Assembly: GCA_016838895.1 (NCBI GenBank)
Contig: JAEKNU010000008.1
Location: forward strand, 1-64,000
DNA length: 64,000 nt
Reading direction: 5' to 3'
DNA from: Chloroflexota bacterium
Lineage (GTDB): Bacteria; Chloroflexota; Anaerolineae; Anaerolineales; Anaerolineaceae
Below, in pieces: positions 36,482 through 44,683 of the stretch. Within the stretch, counting starts at the first letter, position 1. Every line of letters starts with the position of its first letter. The notes under the pieces were generated by a model that was given only the letters and a program-made list of their open reading frames with translations, did no database searches and was not told where the DNA came from. The position numbers and the translations under genes were made by a program.

Positions 36482-37279
36482 ATGAAAATATACACCGTTG
36501 ATGCATTCACCAATCGACCATTTCGCGGCAACCCAGCTGCTGTTTGCCCATTATCCAAAATGCTGCCTGATGACACACTTCAGGATATTGCATGTGAGAT
36601 GAATTTATCTGAAACCGCTTTTTTTGTGCCGGTTGATGATGGTTATCATTTGCGCTGGTTTACCCCGCTCCAAGAAGTTGATTTATGTGGTCACGCCACT
36701 TTAGCAACCGCTCATATCTTATGGCAGAAACAATATTTATCAGAAGAAAAAATCGCGGTCTTTTCGACATTGTCCGGCACATTGACTGCCAAAAAGCAAG
36801 GGGATTGGATAGCCATGCAATTTCCCAGAGGAGAAACCAGGCCAATTACCTCATCAATTTCAGAAATTCTGCAGGCACTTGGGATTGAAAATCCAGTATT
36901 CATTGGCCAATACCGTCCCGATCGTTATCTGATTGAACTTAAGAACGAGGAACAAATTCGCCAGGTTATTCCCAATTTCAGCAAATTAAAAGAGATTGGG
37001 GCTAACCGGATCATGATTACCGCGGCTGGCAATGGCGAACCGTATGATTTCATCTCCCGTTATTTTGCTCCAGGAGCAGGTATTAATGAAGATCCGGTAA
37101 CAGGTTCTGCTCATTGTTATTTAACGCCCTACTGGGCAAAAAAAACAGGTAAAAATGAATTTTCAGCCCATCAGGCATCCGCACGAGGTGGTGATTTACA
37201 ATTGAAACTCACAGATGATCATGTAATCATTCGAGGACAGGCGATTACCATGTTAAGTGCGGCATTGAATTTGATATAA
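36482..37279 (+). CDS. PhzF-family isomerase/epimerase
   Basis: This 265-residue protein has the PhzF diaminopimelate-epimerase-like fold, opening with YTVDAFTNRPFRGNPAAVCPL and continuing with NLSETAFF (catalytic Glu), LRWFTPLQEVDLCGHATLA and DPVTGSAHC. Most members are isomerases of unknown substrate; PhzF itself works in phenazine synthesis, but no other phenazine genes are present. It is a single gene with a strong palindromic terminator downstream and is likely cytoplasmic. The assignment to the family is firm and the substrate unknown. Confidence 0.92.
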   Translation: MKIYTVDAFTNRPFRGNPAAVCPLSKMLPDDTLQDIACEMNLSETAFFVPVDDGYHLRWFTPLQEVDLCGHATLATAHILWQKQYLSEEKIAVFSTLSGTLTAKKQGDWIAMQFPRGETRPITSSISEILQALGIENPVFIGQYRPDRYLIELKNEEQIRQVIPNFSKLKEIGANRIMITAAGNGEPYDFISRYFAPGAGINEDPVTGSAHCYLTPYWAKKTGKNEFSAHQASARGGDLQLKLTDDHVIIRGQAITMLSAALNLI

Positions 37280-37296
37280 AATGAACCCATTTCAAT

Positions 37297-37333
37297 AAAG
37301 TAGTGGCAATTCATGAATTGCCACTACTTTTTT
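37297..37333. terminator. Palindromic terminator after the PhzF gene
   Basis: A 34-base perfect palindrome with 17-base arms (AAAGTAGTGGCAATTCA at 37297-37313) is followed by TTTTTT. It forms a long bidirectional hairpin. Its ATTCATGAAT core is the same as in the repeats at 42.97-43.43 kb. Confidence 0.75.
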
Positions 37334-37349
37334 CTATAAAAACAAACAT

Positions 37350-37378
37350 AAAGGGCTGCTTTTCTATCAGCCCTTTTT
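37350..37378 (-). terminator. Terminator of the rubrerythrin gene
   Basis: AAAGGGCTG (37350-37358) and CAGCCCTTT (37369-37377) form a 9-bp stem with a 10-base loop. It is downstream of rubrerythrin on the minus strand, with flanking T tracts weaker than on the plus strand. Confidence 0.6.
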
Positions 37379-37403
37379 GATATATAACATTTTCTCTTGA
37401 AAC

Positions 37404-37898
37404 CTAGTATTGCATATATTCTGCACCAGAAATACCACAAACCGGGCATCGTTCCGGACGGGTTCGGGGATGCGTATGTCCACATTTTGGGCAGACATAG
37501 TAATCAAATGCTTTTATTTCTTTGTCCAATGAAGCCAAGGCTTCTTTATATATTTCCTCATGCACAACTTCAACCTTTTGTGCCCAACGGAAACTTAATT
37601 TAGCCTTTTTATGATCTTCAGCCTTTGCATCTTCAATAAATGCCGGGTACATTTCCGAATGCTCGTAATTTTCACCTGCAATCGCGGTTTTTAAATTTTC
37701 TACTGTATCTTTGATATACCCTGATGCGACCATATGATTATAACTATGGATTTCTTCTGCTTTTGCTACAGCGCGAAACAGTTTTGCTATTTGCGTATAT
37801 CCTTCTTCCGCTGCTTTGCGTGCAAAAGCTAAATAGTGCTGATTAGCTTGAGATTCACCGGAAATTGCTTCGTTCAAATCATCGATTACTTTGCTCAT
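37404..37898 (-). CDS. rbr: Rubrerythrin
   Basis: This 164-residue protein has the rubrerythrin layout: a four-helix ferritin-like diiron domain (residues 1-130; SGESQANQHYLAFARKA, AEEIHSYNHM and VEVVHEEIYKEAL carry the Glu and His ligands) and a C-terminal rubredoxin-like FeS4 domain (CPKCGHTH, then CPVCG). It reduces hydrogen peroxide in anaerobes. It has its own strong promoter 33-61 bases upstream and faces away from the epimerase gene. It is complete and typical in length. Confidence 0.95.
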   Translation of the reverse strand: MSKVIDDLNEAISGESQANQHYLAFARKAAEEGYTQIAKLFRAVAKAEEIHSYNHMVASGYIKDTVENLKTAIAGENYEHSEMYPAFIEDAKAEDHKKAKLSFRWAQKVEVVHEEIYKEALASLDKEIKAFDYYVCPKCGHTHPRTRPERCPVCGISGAEYMQY

Positions 37899-37930
37899 TG
37901 TTTCCTCCAGAGTTCACTTTTATCGATTTG

Positions 37931-37959
37931 ATTATTAACGATGAATCAAAAGTTGTCAA
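37931..37959 (-). promoter_or_regulatory. Rubrerythrin promoter
   Basis: On the minus strand TTGACA (37959-37954) is followed after exactly 17 bases by AATAAT (37936-37931). A good AGGAGG-like ribosome site (GGAGG) precedes the rbr start. Confidence 0.7.
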
Positions 37960-37979
37960 CCTGTTTTATATCACCTCCC

Positions 37980-38010
37980 TTACAGGTAGAATTTTGTTTT
38001 ATGCTATAAT
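37980..38010 (+). promoter_or_regulatory. Promoter of the epimerase gene with extended -10
   Basis: The perfect -10 box TATAAT at 38005-38010 is preceded by TGC, making an extended -10. A weak TTACAG lies at 37980-37985 with a 19-base spacer. It is back-to-back with the rubrerythrin promoter. Confidence 0.55.
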
Positions 38011-38057
38011 GGCAGTCATAATCTTATTTATTTCACACGGATAGAGAAAATAAAACA

Positions 38058-38990
38058 ATGCAATTTCTAATTACCGGCGCTGCCGGTTTCCTTGGTTCTG
38101 CCCTCGCAAACCGATTAATTAAAGAAGGTCACGATGTCCGCGGATTGGATGATCTGTCTGCTGGCAATCCTGATTCCCTTCACCCGGATGTGCATTTTAC
38201 CCGTGGTGACATCAATGACCGGCCAAAACTTTGGACATTACTGCAAGAAGTCGATTGTGTATACCATCTGGCAGCCCGTGTTTTAGTTCCCGAATCAGTA
38301 CTCTACCCGCGCGAATATAATCTGGTCAATGTTGGCGGTACGGTAACCTTGATGGAAGCCATGCGGGATGTTGGCGTGGGTCGGGTTGTTTTTATTTCTT
38401 CCGGCACGATATATGGCAATCAGGAAAATCAGCCTGTTACCGAAGTCGTACAGGACCGTCCAACCTCACCGTACGCTGTTTCAAAATTATCAGCCGAATA
38501 TTACATCAATACCATTGGAAAGCTCTGGGGCATTGAAACAGTATGCTTGCGCGTTTTTAATGCTTATGGTCCGGGTCAACAAATGCCACCGGTGCATACC
38601 CCGGTAGTGCCCAACTTCATCAAACAAACCCTGACTGGCGGTACCATTGTGGTTCAGGGAGATGGCAACCAGACCCGTGATTTTGTCTTTCTGGATGATG
38701 TAGTACGCTCCATGATCAAAGCCTCTACTGCACCCAACATCAATCAACAAATTATCAACGTTGGCAGCGGTGTGGAAACCAGTATTCGCAGGGTATCCGA
38801 ATTGGTTTCTGAAATCACCGGGAAAAAAGCTGATGTAATTTATAACCATACCAGCGACAACGGCGTAAAACGCATGTGTGCTGACTTAAAGAAATCTCGC
38901 GAGTTGCTGGGAATTTTACCGGTAACCCCGCTCGAAATCGGTATTCAGCTCACCCTGGAACGCGATCCCCGCTTTAATTTCACCCCTTAA
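38058..38990 (+). CDS. NAD-dependent sugar-nucleotide epimerase/dehydratase
   Basis: This 310-residue extended-SDR enzyme has the N-terminal Rossmann motif TGAAGFLGS at residues 6-14, the catalytic YxxxK as YAVSK near 144-148 and the substrate-region hallmark RVFNAYGPGQ. This pattern is that of UDP-glucose 4-epimerases and related sugar-nucleotide enzymes, acting on NDP-sugars for polysaccharide or glycan synthesis. The downstream genes are a DNA glycosylase and a bactofilin, so the neighbourhood does not reveal a pathway. It is complete and has its own promoter. Confidence 0.9.
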   Translation: MQFLITGAAGFLGSALANRLIKEGHDVRGLDDLSAGNPDSLHPDVHFTRGDINDRPKLWTLLQEVDCVYHLAARVLVPESVLYPREYNLVNVGGTVTLMEAMRDVGVGRVVFISSGTIYGNQENQPVTEVVQDRPTSPYAVSKLSAEYYINTIGKLWGIETVCLRVFNAYGPGQQMPPVHTPVVPNFIKQTLTGGTIVVQGDGNQTRDFVFLDDVVRSMIKASTAPNINQQIINVGSGVETSIRRVSELVSEITGKKADVIYNHTSDNGVKRMCADLKKSRELLGILPVTPLEIGIQLTLERDPRFNFTP

Positions 38991-39007
38991 CCCAATAGCC
39001 AGGCAAC

Positions 39008-39610
39008 ATGTTCACCCCTTTGCCGAGAATTTTCTTTCAAAAATCCGCTGTGGAAGTGGCACCTGCCCTGCTAGGTAAAACCCTCTATATGCAAGAAGGC
39101 AACCAGCAGATAGCTGGCATCATCAGCGAATGTGAAGCATATCAGGGAGAGCGCGATCTGGCCTGCCATGCACGCGCTGGAAAAACAGCTCGTACACTGC
39201 CAATGTACGGCAAAGCTGGTCATGCCTATATATACTTTACCTACGGCATACATTGGATGTTTAATATTGTTACAGATTGTATTAATGAACCGGCCGCTGT
39301 ACTCATCAGGGCAATTGTGCCGATATTGGGGTTTGAAATCATCGCTGAACGCCGCGCACCTCAACCAAAAGAAGTCTGGACAAATGGCCCGGCAAAAGTA
39401 TGTCAGGCATTCAATATTGATAAACGCTTTAATCAATTGGATATGTGTCAACCTGATTCACCAATACGCATTTGTAAAGGTATTGCAATACCCCCTGAAG
39501 AGATATTGCAATCAGCCCGCATCGGTATTAATCAGACACCCGAACCCTGGTTAAGCATACCCTGGCGTTTTTATCTGGCAGAAAATAGTCCCTGTTTATC
39601 AGTAATCTGA
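39008..39610 (+). CDS. 3-methyladenine DNA glycosylase (AAG/MPG family)
   Basis: This 200-residue protein belongs to the alkyladenine DNA glycosylase family. It opens with FFQKSAVEVAPALLGKTL, has the catalytic region IISECEAYQGERDLACHARAGKT (Glu in ECEAY) and PMYGKAGHAYIYFTYGIHWMFNIVT, the typical core. It excises alkylated purines to start base-excision repair. It begins 17 bases after the epimerase stop and may be co-transcribed with it. The length and motifs are normal. Confidence 0.93.
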   Translation: MFTPLPRIFFQKSAVEVAPALLGKTLYMQEGNQQIAGIISECEAYQGERDLACHARAGKTARTLPMYGKAGHAYIYFTYGIHWMFNIVTDCINEPAAVLIRAIVPILGFEIIAERRAPQPKEVWTNGPAKVCQAFNIDKRFNQLDMCQPDSPIRICKGIAIPPEEILQSARIGINQTPEPWLSIPWRFYLAENSPCLSVI

Positions 39611-39866
39611 AACATCGTCTTTCATAGCATGTATGAATATGGGTTTGCTTATCCATCTGAGGAGCACCTTGGTTAGATTTTTCCCCCATAATCTGCAAGA
39701 ATGTATGGCACTGTAAGGGGCCCTTTTCATACAAGTTCCGCATATCAACAAGTATTAACGAGATGATATATCCATTAATCCGATCATCCGCCATAAGGTA
39801 TAATTCACATAGCTTGTTTTTATGTTTTATCTGAAAACATGGCTAGATTTATTTTGGAGAAATATT

Positions 39867-40319
39867 ATGTTCCGAAAACAAACCCCAGAACCAGTAAAAC
39901 CGCCCAGCATGGAACGGGTTACTTCTGTATTAGGCCCCGGTATCATCTGGAAAGGGAACTTACGCGGCAGCGGTGGTATTCGGATTGAAGGGACATTTGA
40001 AGGGGAAATCACCATACGGGGTCTGGTAGTCATCGGAGAAACCGGACGAGTGACCTGCGAGAATTTACAGGCCAATACGGTCATCGTGGCCGGTTTATTA
40101 AAAGGCAATGTTACCGCCGAAAAGCTTGAAATCCGCAGTACGGGCAGAATTTGGGGTGATGTCCTGACTGGTGCCTTTGCCACAGAGGAAGGCGGCTTTT
40201 TACGCGGCCAGATACGCATGGAAGAGCAAATGGCATTGACCTTTGAGCAGGAAAAAAGCCAAACCGAACCCGACAATACTGAGAATACCAAACCGAACCT
40301 GATCACAAAGGAATCCTGA
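39867..40319 (+). CDS. Bactofilin (polymer-forming cytoskeletal protein)
   Basis: This protein of about 150 residues is a bactofilin. The beta-helical core runs over LGPGIIWKGNLRGSGGIRIEGTFEGEI, GLVVIGETGRVTCENLQ, ANTVIVAGLLKGNVTAEKLEI and GRIWGDVLTGAFATEEGG, with short basic and acidic tails. Bactofilins assemble into filaments on the inner membrane without nucleotides and guide cell shape or envelope synthesis. ATG 39867 (MFRKQTPEP) has GGAG eight bases upstream and is preferred over an in-frame codon 15 residues earlier. It abuts the next membrane-protein gene by one base. Confidence 0.88.
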   Translation: MFRKQTPEPVKPPSMERVTSVLGPGIIWKGNLRGSGGIRIEGTFEGEITIRGLVVIGETGRVTCENLQANTVIVAGLLKGNVTAEKLEIRSTGRIWGDVLTGAFATEEGGFLRGQIRMEEQMALTFEQEKSQTEPDNTENTKPNLITKES

Positions 40320-40320
40320 T

Positions 40321-41055
40321 ATGTCATTCACATCCATGATACTGACCTTCAGCGCCTGGCTGGGTGCCATGGCAGTTGTTATGATTGCCGGCATTAGTCC
40401 CGCAATGAAAGCCCGACCACCATTGATCTTCAAATATCCAGACCGCGAGCGTAAAGCTGCCTTAATTACCGCCAGTATATTTCTGGCACTATCCTTTGCT
40501 CTGACTTTCTTAACCCCGGATTGGCTGAAGGATATGCCTGATCGTTTTGATTTATTACACTGGACCTGGGGCGCATTATGCATCCTTCTGGTCATTATTG
40601 CATTTCTGGTTTTGCGCTATCGTAAACAACCCCTATTATCCTTCGGTTGGAATAAAAAAATATGGCGATTAGCCAGTCGTGTAGGTCTGTCATTGGTTTT
40701 CCTGGCTTTCTTCCTCAGCGGATCCATTTCCAGATTAGTAGAATATTTCTCAGCTGAATCCTTAACCATTTTTACTTTCTTGATTGTATTCAACCTTGCC
40801 TGGGAAACTGCGCTGCGTGGATTCATCCAACCACGCATCAGTGCCTGGTTAGGTGACTCATGGGGTTGGTTGGCAACCTCTGTATTCGCTATTATTCTCA
40901 TGTTACCCTTAGCACTATCATTTGGTGCTTCTTTTGAATTTATCTTCCGCTTCGCCGGAAATCAAATCCTGCTGGGCTGGATCATGAAACGCTGCGGGCA
41001 CATTTTCCCTGGTGCCGTCTGGGCTGCTGCATCCGCCTGGTTTTTAACCCTATAG
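40321..41055 (+). CDS. Membrane protein resembling a degenerate CPBP/CAAX-type intramembrane protease
   Basis: This 244-residue protein has about seven membrane helices. The segment NLAWETALRGFIQPRISAWLG resembles the CPBP glutamic protease block but has a single Glu rather than the usual Glu-Glu before the Arg. A later His (KRCGHIFPGAVWAAAS) fits the second motif. The fold assignment is plausible, but catalysis is doubtful. It follows bactofilin with a one-base gap and precedes proS by 13 bases, so the three form one transcript. It may process or anchor a membrane protein. Confidence 0.6.
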   Translation: MSFTSMILTFSAWLGAMAVVMIAGISPAMKARPPLIFKYPDRERKAALITASIFLALSFALTFLTPDWLKDMPDRFDLLHWTWGALCILLVIIAFLVLRYRKQPLLSFGWNKKIWRLASRVGLSLVFLAFFLSGSISRLVEYFSAESLTIFTFLIVFNLAWETALRGFIQPRISAWLGDSWGWLATSVFAIILMLPLALSFGASFEFIFRFAGNQILLGWIMKRCGHIFPGAVWAAASAWFLTL

Positions 41056-41068
41056 GACTGTAATCATT

Positions 41069-42793
41069 ATGTATTTAAGCAAATTATTCACCAGTATCAA
41101 ACGTGAAACCCCCGCTAACGCTGAAATCGCCAGTCATCAATTATTATTGCGCGCCGGATTCATACATCAACAGGCTGCTGGTATCTTCTCATACTTGCCG
41201 CTTGCGCGTCGATCCATGAACAAAATTGAGAATATCCTGCATGAAGAAATTCAAGGCATTGGCGGACAGGAAATCACCATGCCGGTTATTCACTCAGCCG
41301 ATATCTGGAAGAAAACCGGACGCTGGTATCAGGTTGGCAGCGAGATGGGACGTTTCAAGGACAAAAACGATCATGATATGGTTTTAGCCATGACCCATGA
41401 GGAGATCGTTGCCGAATTGACCGGTGATATCATCCGATCCTATCGTCAATTGCCCGCGCTGGTCTATCACATCCAAACCAAATGGCGTGATGATCCACGT
41501 CCACGTGCCGGTTTGATTCGCGTACGCGAATTCACCATGCTCGACAGTTACTCTCTGGATACAAACCCAGAAGGACTGGAAGAGCAATATCAGGCGCATT
41601 ACGATGCATACTTCCGCATTTTTGAACGTTGTGGACTACCAGTCATCTCTGTGCTGTCCGATACGGGCATGATGGGCGGAAAAAAAGCCCATGAGTATAT
41701 GTATCTCACCCCGGTTGGCGAAGATACGTTGATTCTATGTGATGAGTGTGCTTATGCTGCCAATCGACAGATTGCAAAATTCAGCAAGGAACTCTTCCCA
41801 AAAGAAGATTTATTGCCTATGGAAGAGGTCGCCACACCTAATGCCAGTAGCATTGAAGAATTAGCAGCATTTCTGGATATTCCCAAACATAAAACGGCCA
41901 AAGCCGTTTTCTTTATGGCTCTAATTGACAATCCCGACGATAATACCGCTTCGGAGAAATTTGTTTTCACCGTCATCCGCGGCGATATGGATATCAACGA
42001 AACCAAAGTCGCTCAGGTAATCAAAGCCAAAGAGCTGCGCCCTGCCACCGATGAAGAAATTAAGGCGATTGGCGCGATACCAGGATATGCCTCACCCTTA
42101 GGCATCAAAGAGGCCATGGTTATTGTTGATGATTCAATTCCCGAATCCTGCAACCTGGTTGCTGGTGCGAACAAGCCTGGTTATCATATGCGCAATGTCA
42201 ATTACGGAAGAGATTTTCAGGCTGTGCAAATCGCTGATATTGCAGCCGCTGATGAAGGTCACAAGTGCCCCAATTGCGGTAATGCATTGACGACCAGCCG
42301 CGGCGTGGAAGTTGGAAATATTTTCCAATTAGGCACCAAATATACCAATGCAGTAGGAGCCAGCTACCTGGACATTAATGGCCGCGAAAATGATATTTAC
42401 ATGGGATCATACGGCATTGGTGTCGGACGTTTATTAGCTTGTCTGGCTGAAGAGCATCATGATGATTACGGATTGATTTGGCCTGGCAATGTTGCCCCTT
42501 ATGCGGTACATTTGGTCCTTTTGCAGGATAAAGAGGGTAAATGCGAAACACTGGCAAATGAGCTTTACCAAACATTGAAAGAGAATAAATTGGAAGCCCT
42601 CTACGATAATCAGAAGGATAGTGCCGGTGTGAAGTTCAACTCTGCTGACCTGATTGGTATTCCTGTACGCATAACCGTCAGCCAGCGAGCCCTGAATGAA
42701 GGCGGTGTGGAACTGAAATTGCGCAATCAAAAAGAAAAACAGATCGTTCCGGCAGATCAGTTGGTGGAAACCATCAAAGGATTATTGAAATAA
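41069..42793 (+). CDS. proS: Prolyl-tRNA synthetase
   Basis: This 574-residue class II enzyme attaches proline to tRNA-Pro. It is the bacterial type with an insertion editing domain. Motif 1 lies near EEIQGIGGQEITMPVI, motif 2 near QTKWRDDPRPRAGLIRVREF and motif 3 near GSYGIGVGRLLACLAEEH. The YbaK-like editing insertion lies at about 225-400, ending before KCPNCGNALTTSRGVEVGNIFQLG. The C-terminal anticodon-binding domain follows. A strong terminator lies after the stop. The length and motifs are complete. Confidence 0.97.
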   Translation: MYLSKLFTSIKRETPANAEIASHQLLLRAGFIHQQAAGIFSYLPLARRSMNKIENILHEEIQGIGGQEITMPVIHSADIWKKTGRWYQVGSEMGRFKDKNDHDMVLAMTHEEIVAELTGDIIRSYRQLPALVYHIQTKWRDDPRPRAGLIRVREFTMLDSYSLDTNPEGLEEQYQAHYDAYFRIFERCGLPVISVLSDTGMMGGKKAHEYMYLTPVGEDTLILCDECAYAANRQIAKFSKELFPKEDLLPMEEVATPNASSIEELAAFLDIPKHKTAKAVFFMALIDNPDDNTASEKFVFTVIRGDMDINETKVAQVIKAKELRPATDEEIKAIGAIPGYASPLGIKEAMVIVDDSIPESCNLVAGANKPGYHMRNVNYGRDFQAVQIADIAAADEGHKCPNCGNALTTSRGVEVGNIFQLGTKYTNAVGASYLDINGRENDIYMGSYGIGVGRLLACLAEEHHDDYGLIWPGNVAPYAVHLVLLQDKEGKCETLANELYQTLKENKLEALYDNQKDSAGVKFNSADLIGIPVRITVSQRALNEGGVELKLRNQKEKQIVPADQLVETIKGLLK

Positions 42794-42818
42794 CCGGACC
42801 ACATATTTTATTAGCTAT

Positions 42819-42853
42819 AAGACCCAAAGGATTTCATCCTTTGGGTCTTTTTT
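42819..42853 (+). terminator. Terminator of proS
   Basis: A 14-bp stem (AAGACCCAAAGGAT at 42819-42832 with its complement at 42836-42849), a 3-base loop and a T-run form a classical rho-independent terminator directly after proS. Confidence 0.9.
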
Positions 42854-42957
42854 CTCTACTATGCTTGCCGTTTTGTTGGGTTTGCGTAAATAAATAGATA
42901 ATACAAACGATCATTTGTGAGCGAATTTTATCAAGCATGCCAACACTCCCCAACATA

Positions 42958-43600
42958 CTGAATTCCATCCGCCGTAGGGATAATTCATGAATTATCCCTA
43001 CGTTATATCAAACAGACTACTATCTCATATTCCATCACGCTAAATTAATGGATAGAAACCATTCGTAGGGCAGGATGCTTTCCCGCCGTTTTTGGCAATT
43101 ATCCAAAAACACTCATATACTGGAAATTCTCTCAATTCAAACGTCATTTTCCGGCGGGGTCTTTCGACCACCGCTGAATTCCATCCACCGTAGGGATAAT
43201 TCATGAATTATCCCTACGTTATATCAAACAGACTACTATCTCATATTCCATCACGCTAAATTAATGGATAGAAACCATTCGTAGGGCAGGATGCTTTCCC
43301 GCCGTTTTTGGCAATTATCCAAAAACACTCATATACTGGAAATTCTCTCAATTCAAACGTCATTTTCCGGCGGGGTCTTTCGACCACCGCTGAATTCCAT
43401 CCACCGTAGGGATAATTCATGAATTATCCCTACGTTATATCAAACAGACTACTATCTCATATTCCATCACGCTAAATTAATGGATAGAAACCATTCGTAG
43501 GGCAGGATGCTTTCCCGCCGTTTTTGGCAATTATCCAAAAACACTCATATACTGGAAATTTTCTCAATTCAAACGTCATTATCCGGCGGGGTCTTTCGCA
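42958..43600. repeat. Three tandem 216-bp palindrome-rich repeats
   Basis: Units begin at 42958, 43174 and 43390 and are nearly identical; only a few substitutions and the end of the third unit differ. Each contains a 30-base perfect palindrome (42973-43002, 43189-43218 and 43405-43434), a GTTTTTGG/CCAAAAAC hairpin, and paired CCCGCCG/CGGCGGG segments. They hold no gene. The structure resembles stacked MITE-like elements rather than a CRISPR array. The gap 42854-42957 before them shows nothing. Confidence 0.9.
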
Positions 43601-43629
43601 CCCTATCGGGCACATACTACCGCCCTACG
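43496..43629. mobile_element. MITE-like element with CGTAGGGC inverted ends
   Basis: CGTAGGGC at 43496-43503 (in the third 216-bp unit) recurs as its complement GCCCTACG at 43622-43629, with GGCGGG-type segments just inside both ends. The 134-base element holds no gene and appears to be the complete form of a sequence whose left part is repeated in the upstream units. It is a non-autonomous element by appearance only. Confidence 0.45.
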
Positions 43630-43667
43630 TTGGCTCAAGCCACCCATGAATTCGCTAAGCCACTCTC

Positions 43668-44528
43668 TCAAAGATTATCACGTAGAACTTCTTTAATCGC
43701 TACGGCTACACCAGTCGAATCCGGGTAAATCATGCCATGCCAGATATTGAACTTTTCACGCAATATCTTGCGAACTGCCATTTTGTCTTCCTCTTGAATA
43801 CGGTAACGCTGAAAATATTTCGCATCTTTCAGCATGTCCTGAATAATGACCGCATGATCAACATTGAATTGCGAATAAAACGTAAACAAACCATCTTGAG
43901 CAAGAATTCTCGGAAATTGGATTTGATACAAAAACTGACAAACAAACCACTCCCCTTCATAATTTTCTAAAAAAGCTGGTTTATAGGTCTGCATATGATT
44001 CTTTTCTAACATCTCTTTATGATTTTCCCATTGCCTATCACTTTGTTTTAAGTATTCATCATAATCAAATCCCCAAATAAAACCATCATGCCCATTTCCC
44101 TTTTGTTCATATTTACCATCGTCACTGTACACGGCAAAGTATGCGGCAATATATGGGGAATAGGACCAATCCAATAAACGAGTGGGGGTACCATAATGCT
44201 GCATCAGCATTAATGAGGTGATATCGGATTTCAGTAAATCGCTTTCTTCTGAAGTCGCCAATAATTTATAGGTTGAACGGAACAACTCAATACTTTGACG
44301 TTCCATCGCAATTTTTGTTTTGCGATCACATTTTTGGTTAAACGGTGGACGATCAATGGATGGAAACAATTCGTTCTGGTATTCTTTCGATTCTCCACGA
44401 TAAACCCATTGGCTGGAAGTTAACCTCATTTTTTGCAGTGCCTGAAAAACTTCATCCACCGAGTTTAGTTCAATTTCATTTCCGATCCATTTACTTTTCA
44501 TTTCGCCCTCGTATTGATCTACAGACAT
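43668..44528 (-). CDS. FRG-domain protein
   Basis: This 286-residue protein contains the FRG domain, named for its Phe-Arg-Gly-like signature, here WVYRGESKEYQNELFPSIDR at about 42-61, followed by LMLMQHYGTPTRLLDWSYSPYIAAYFAV, its second conserved block. FRG proteins are common in defence islands and mobile DNA, and their biochemical role is unknown. It stands alone beside the tandem repeats, divergent from the DegT gene. The start could be ATG 44528 or ATG 44501, the latter with GAGGG nearby. I cannot assign a function beyond the family. Confidence 0.8.
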   Translation of the reverse strand: MSVDQYEGEMKSKWIGNEIELNSVDEVFQALQKMRLTSSQWVYRGESKEYQNELFPSIDRPPFNQKCDRKTKIAMERQSIELFRSTYKLLATSEESDLLKSDITSLMLMQHYGTPTRLLDWSYSPYIAAYFAVYSDDGKYEQKGNGHDGFIWGFDYDEYLKQSDRQWENHKEMLEKNHMQTYKPAFLENYEGEWFVCQFLYQIQFPRILAQDGLFTFYSQFNVDHAVIIQDMLKDAKYFQRYRIQEEDKMAVRKILREKFNIWHGMIYPDSTGVAVAIKEVLRDNL

Positions 44529-44683
44529 ATCTTCATTATAATTTTTTGTGCCATATTATTACAAACAAAAATCCTTTTGACTTGAAAAAATCAAACCTAT
44601 TACCCTCAAAATCTCCTCTCCAACTCATCAATAGCAATGTCAAAAGCAGGTAAATTTTCCATGCACGTAGTAAAATCAATACT

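Noticed and set aside
42958-43600. CRISPR array
   Set aside because: The repeat period is 216 bases with no short repeat and spacer pattern and no cas genes nearby.
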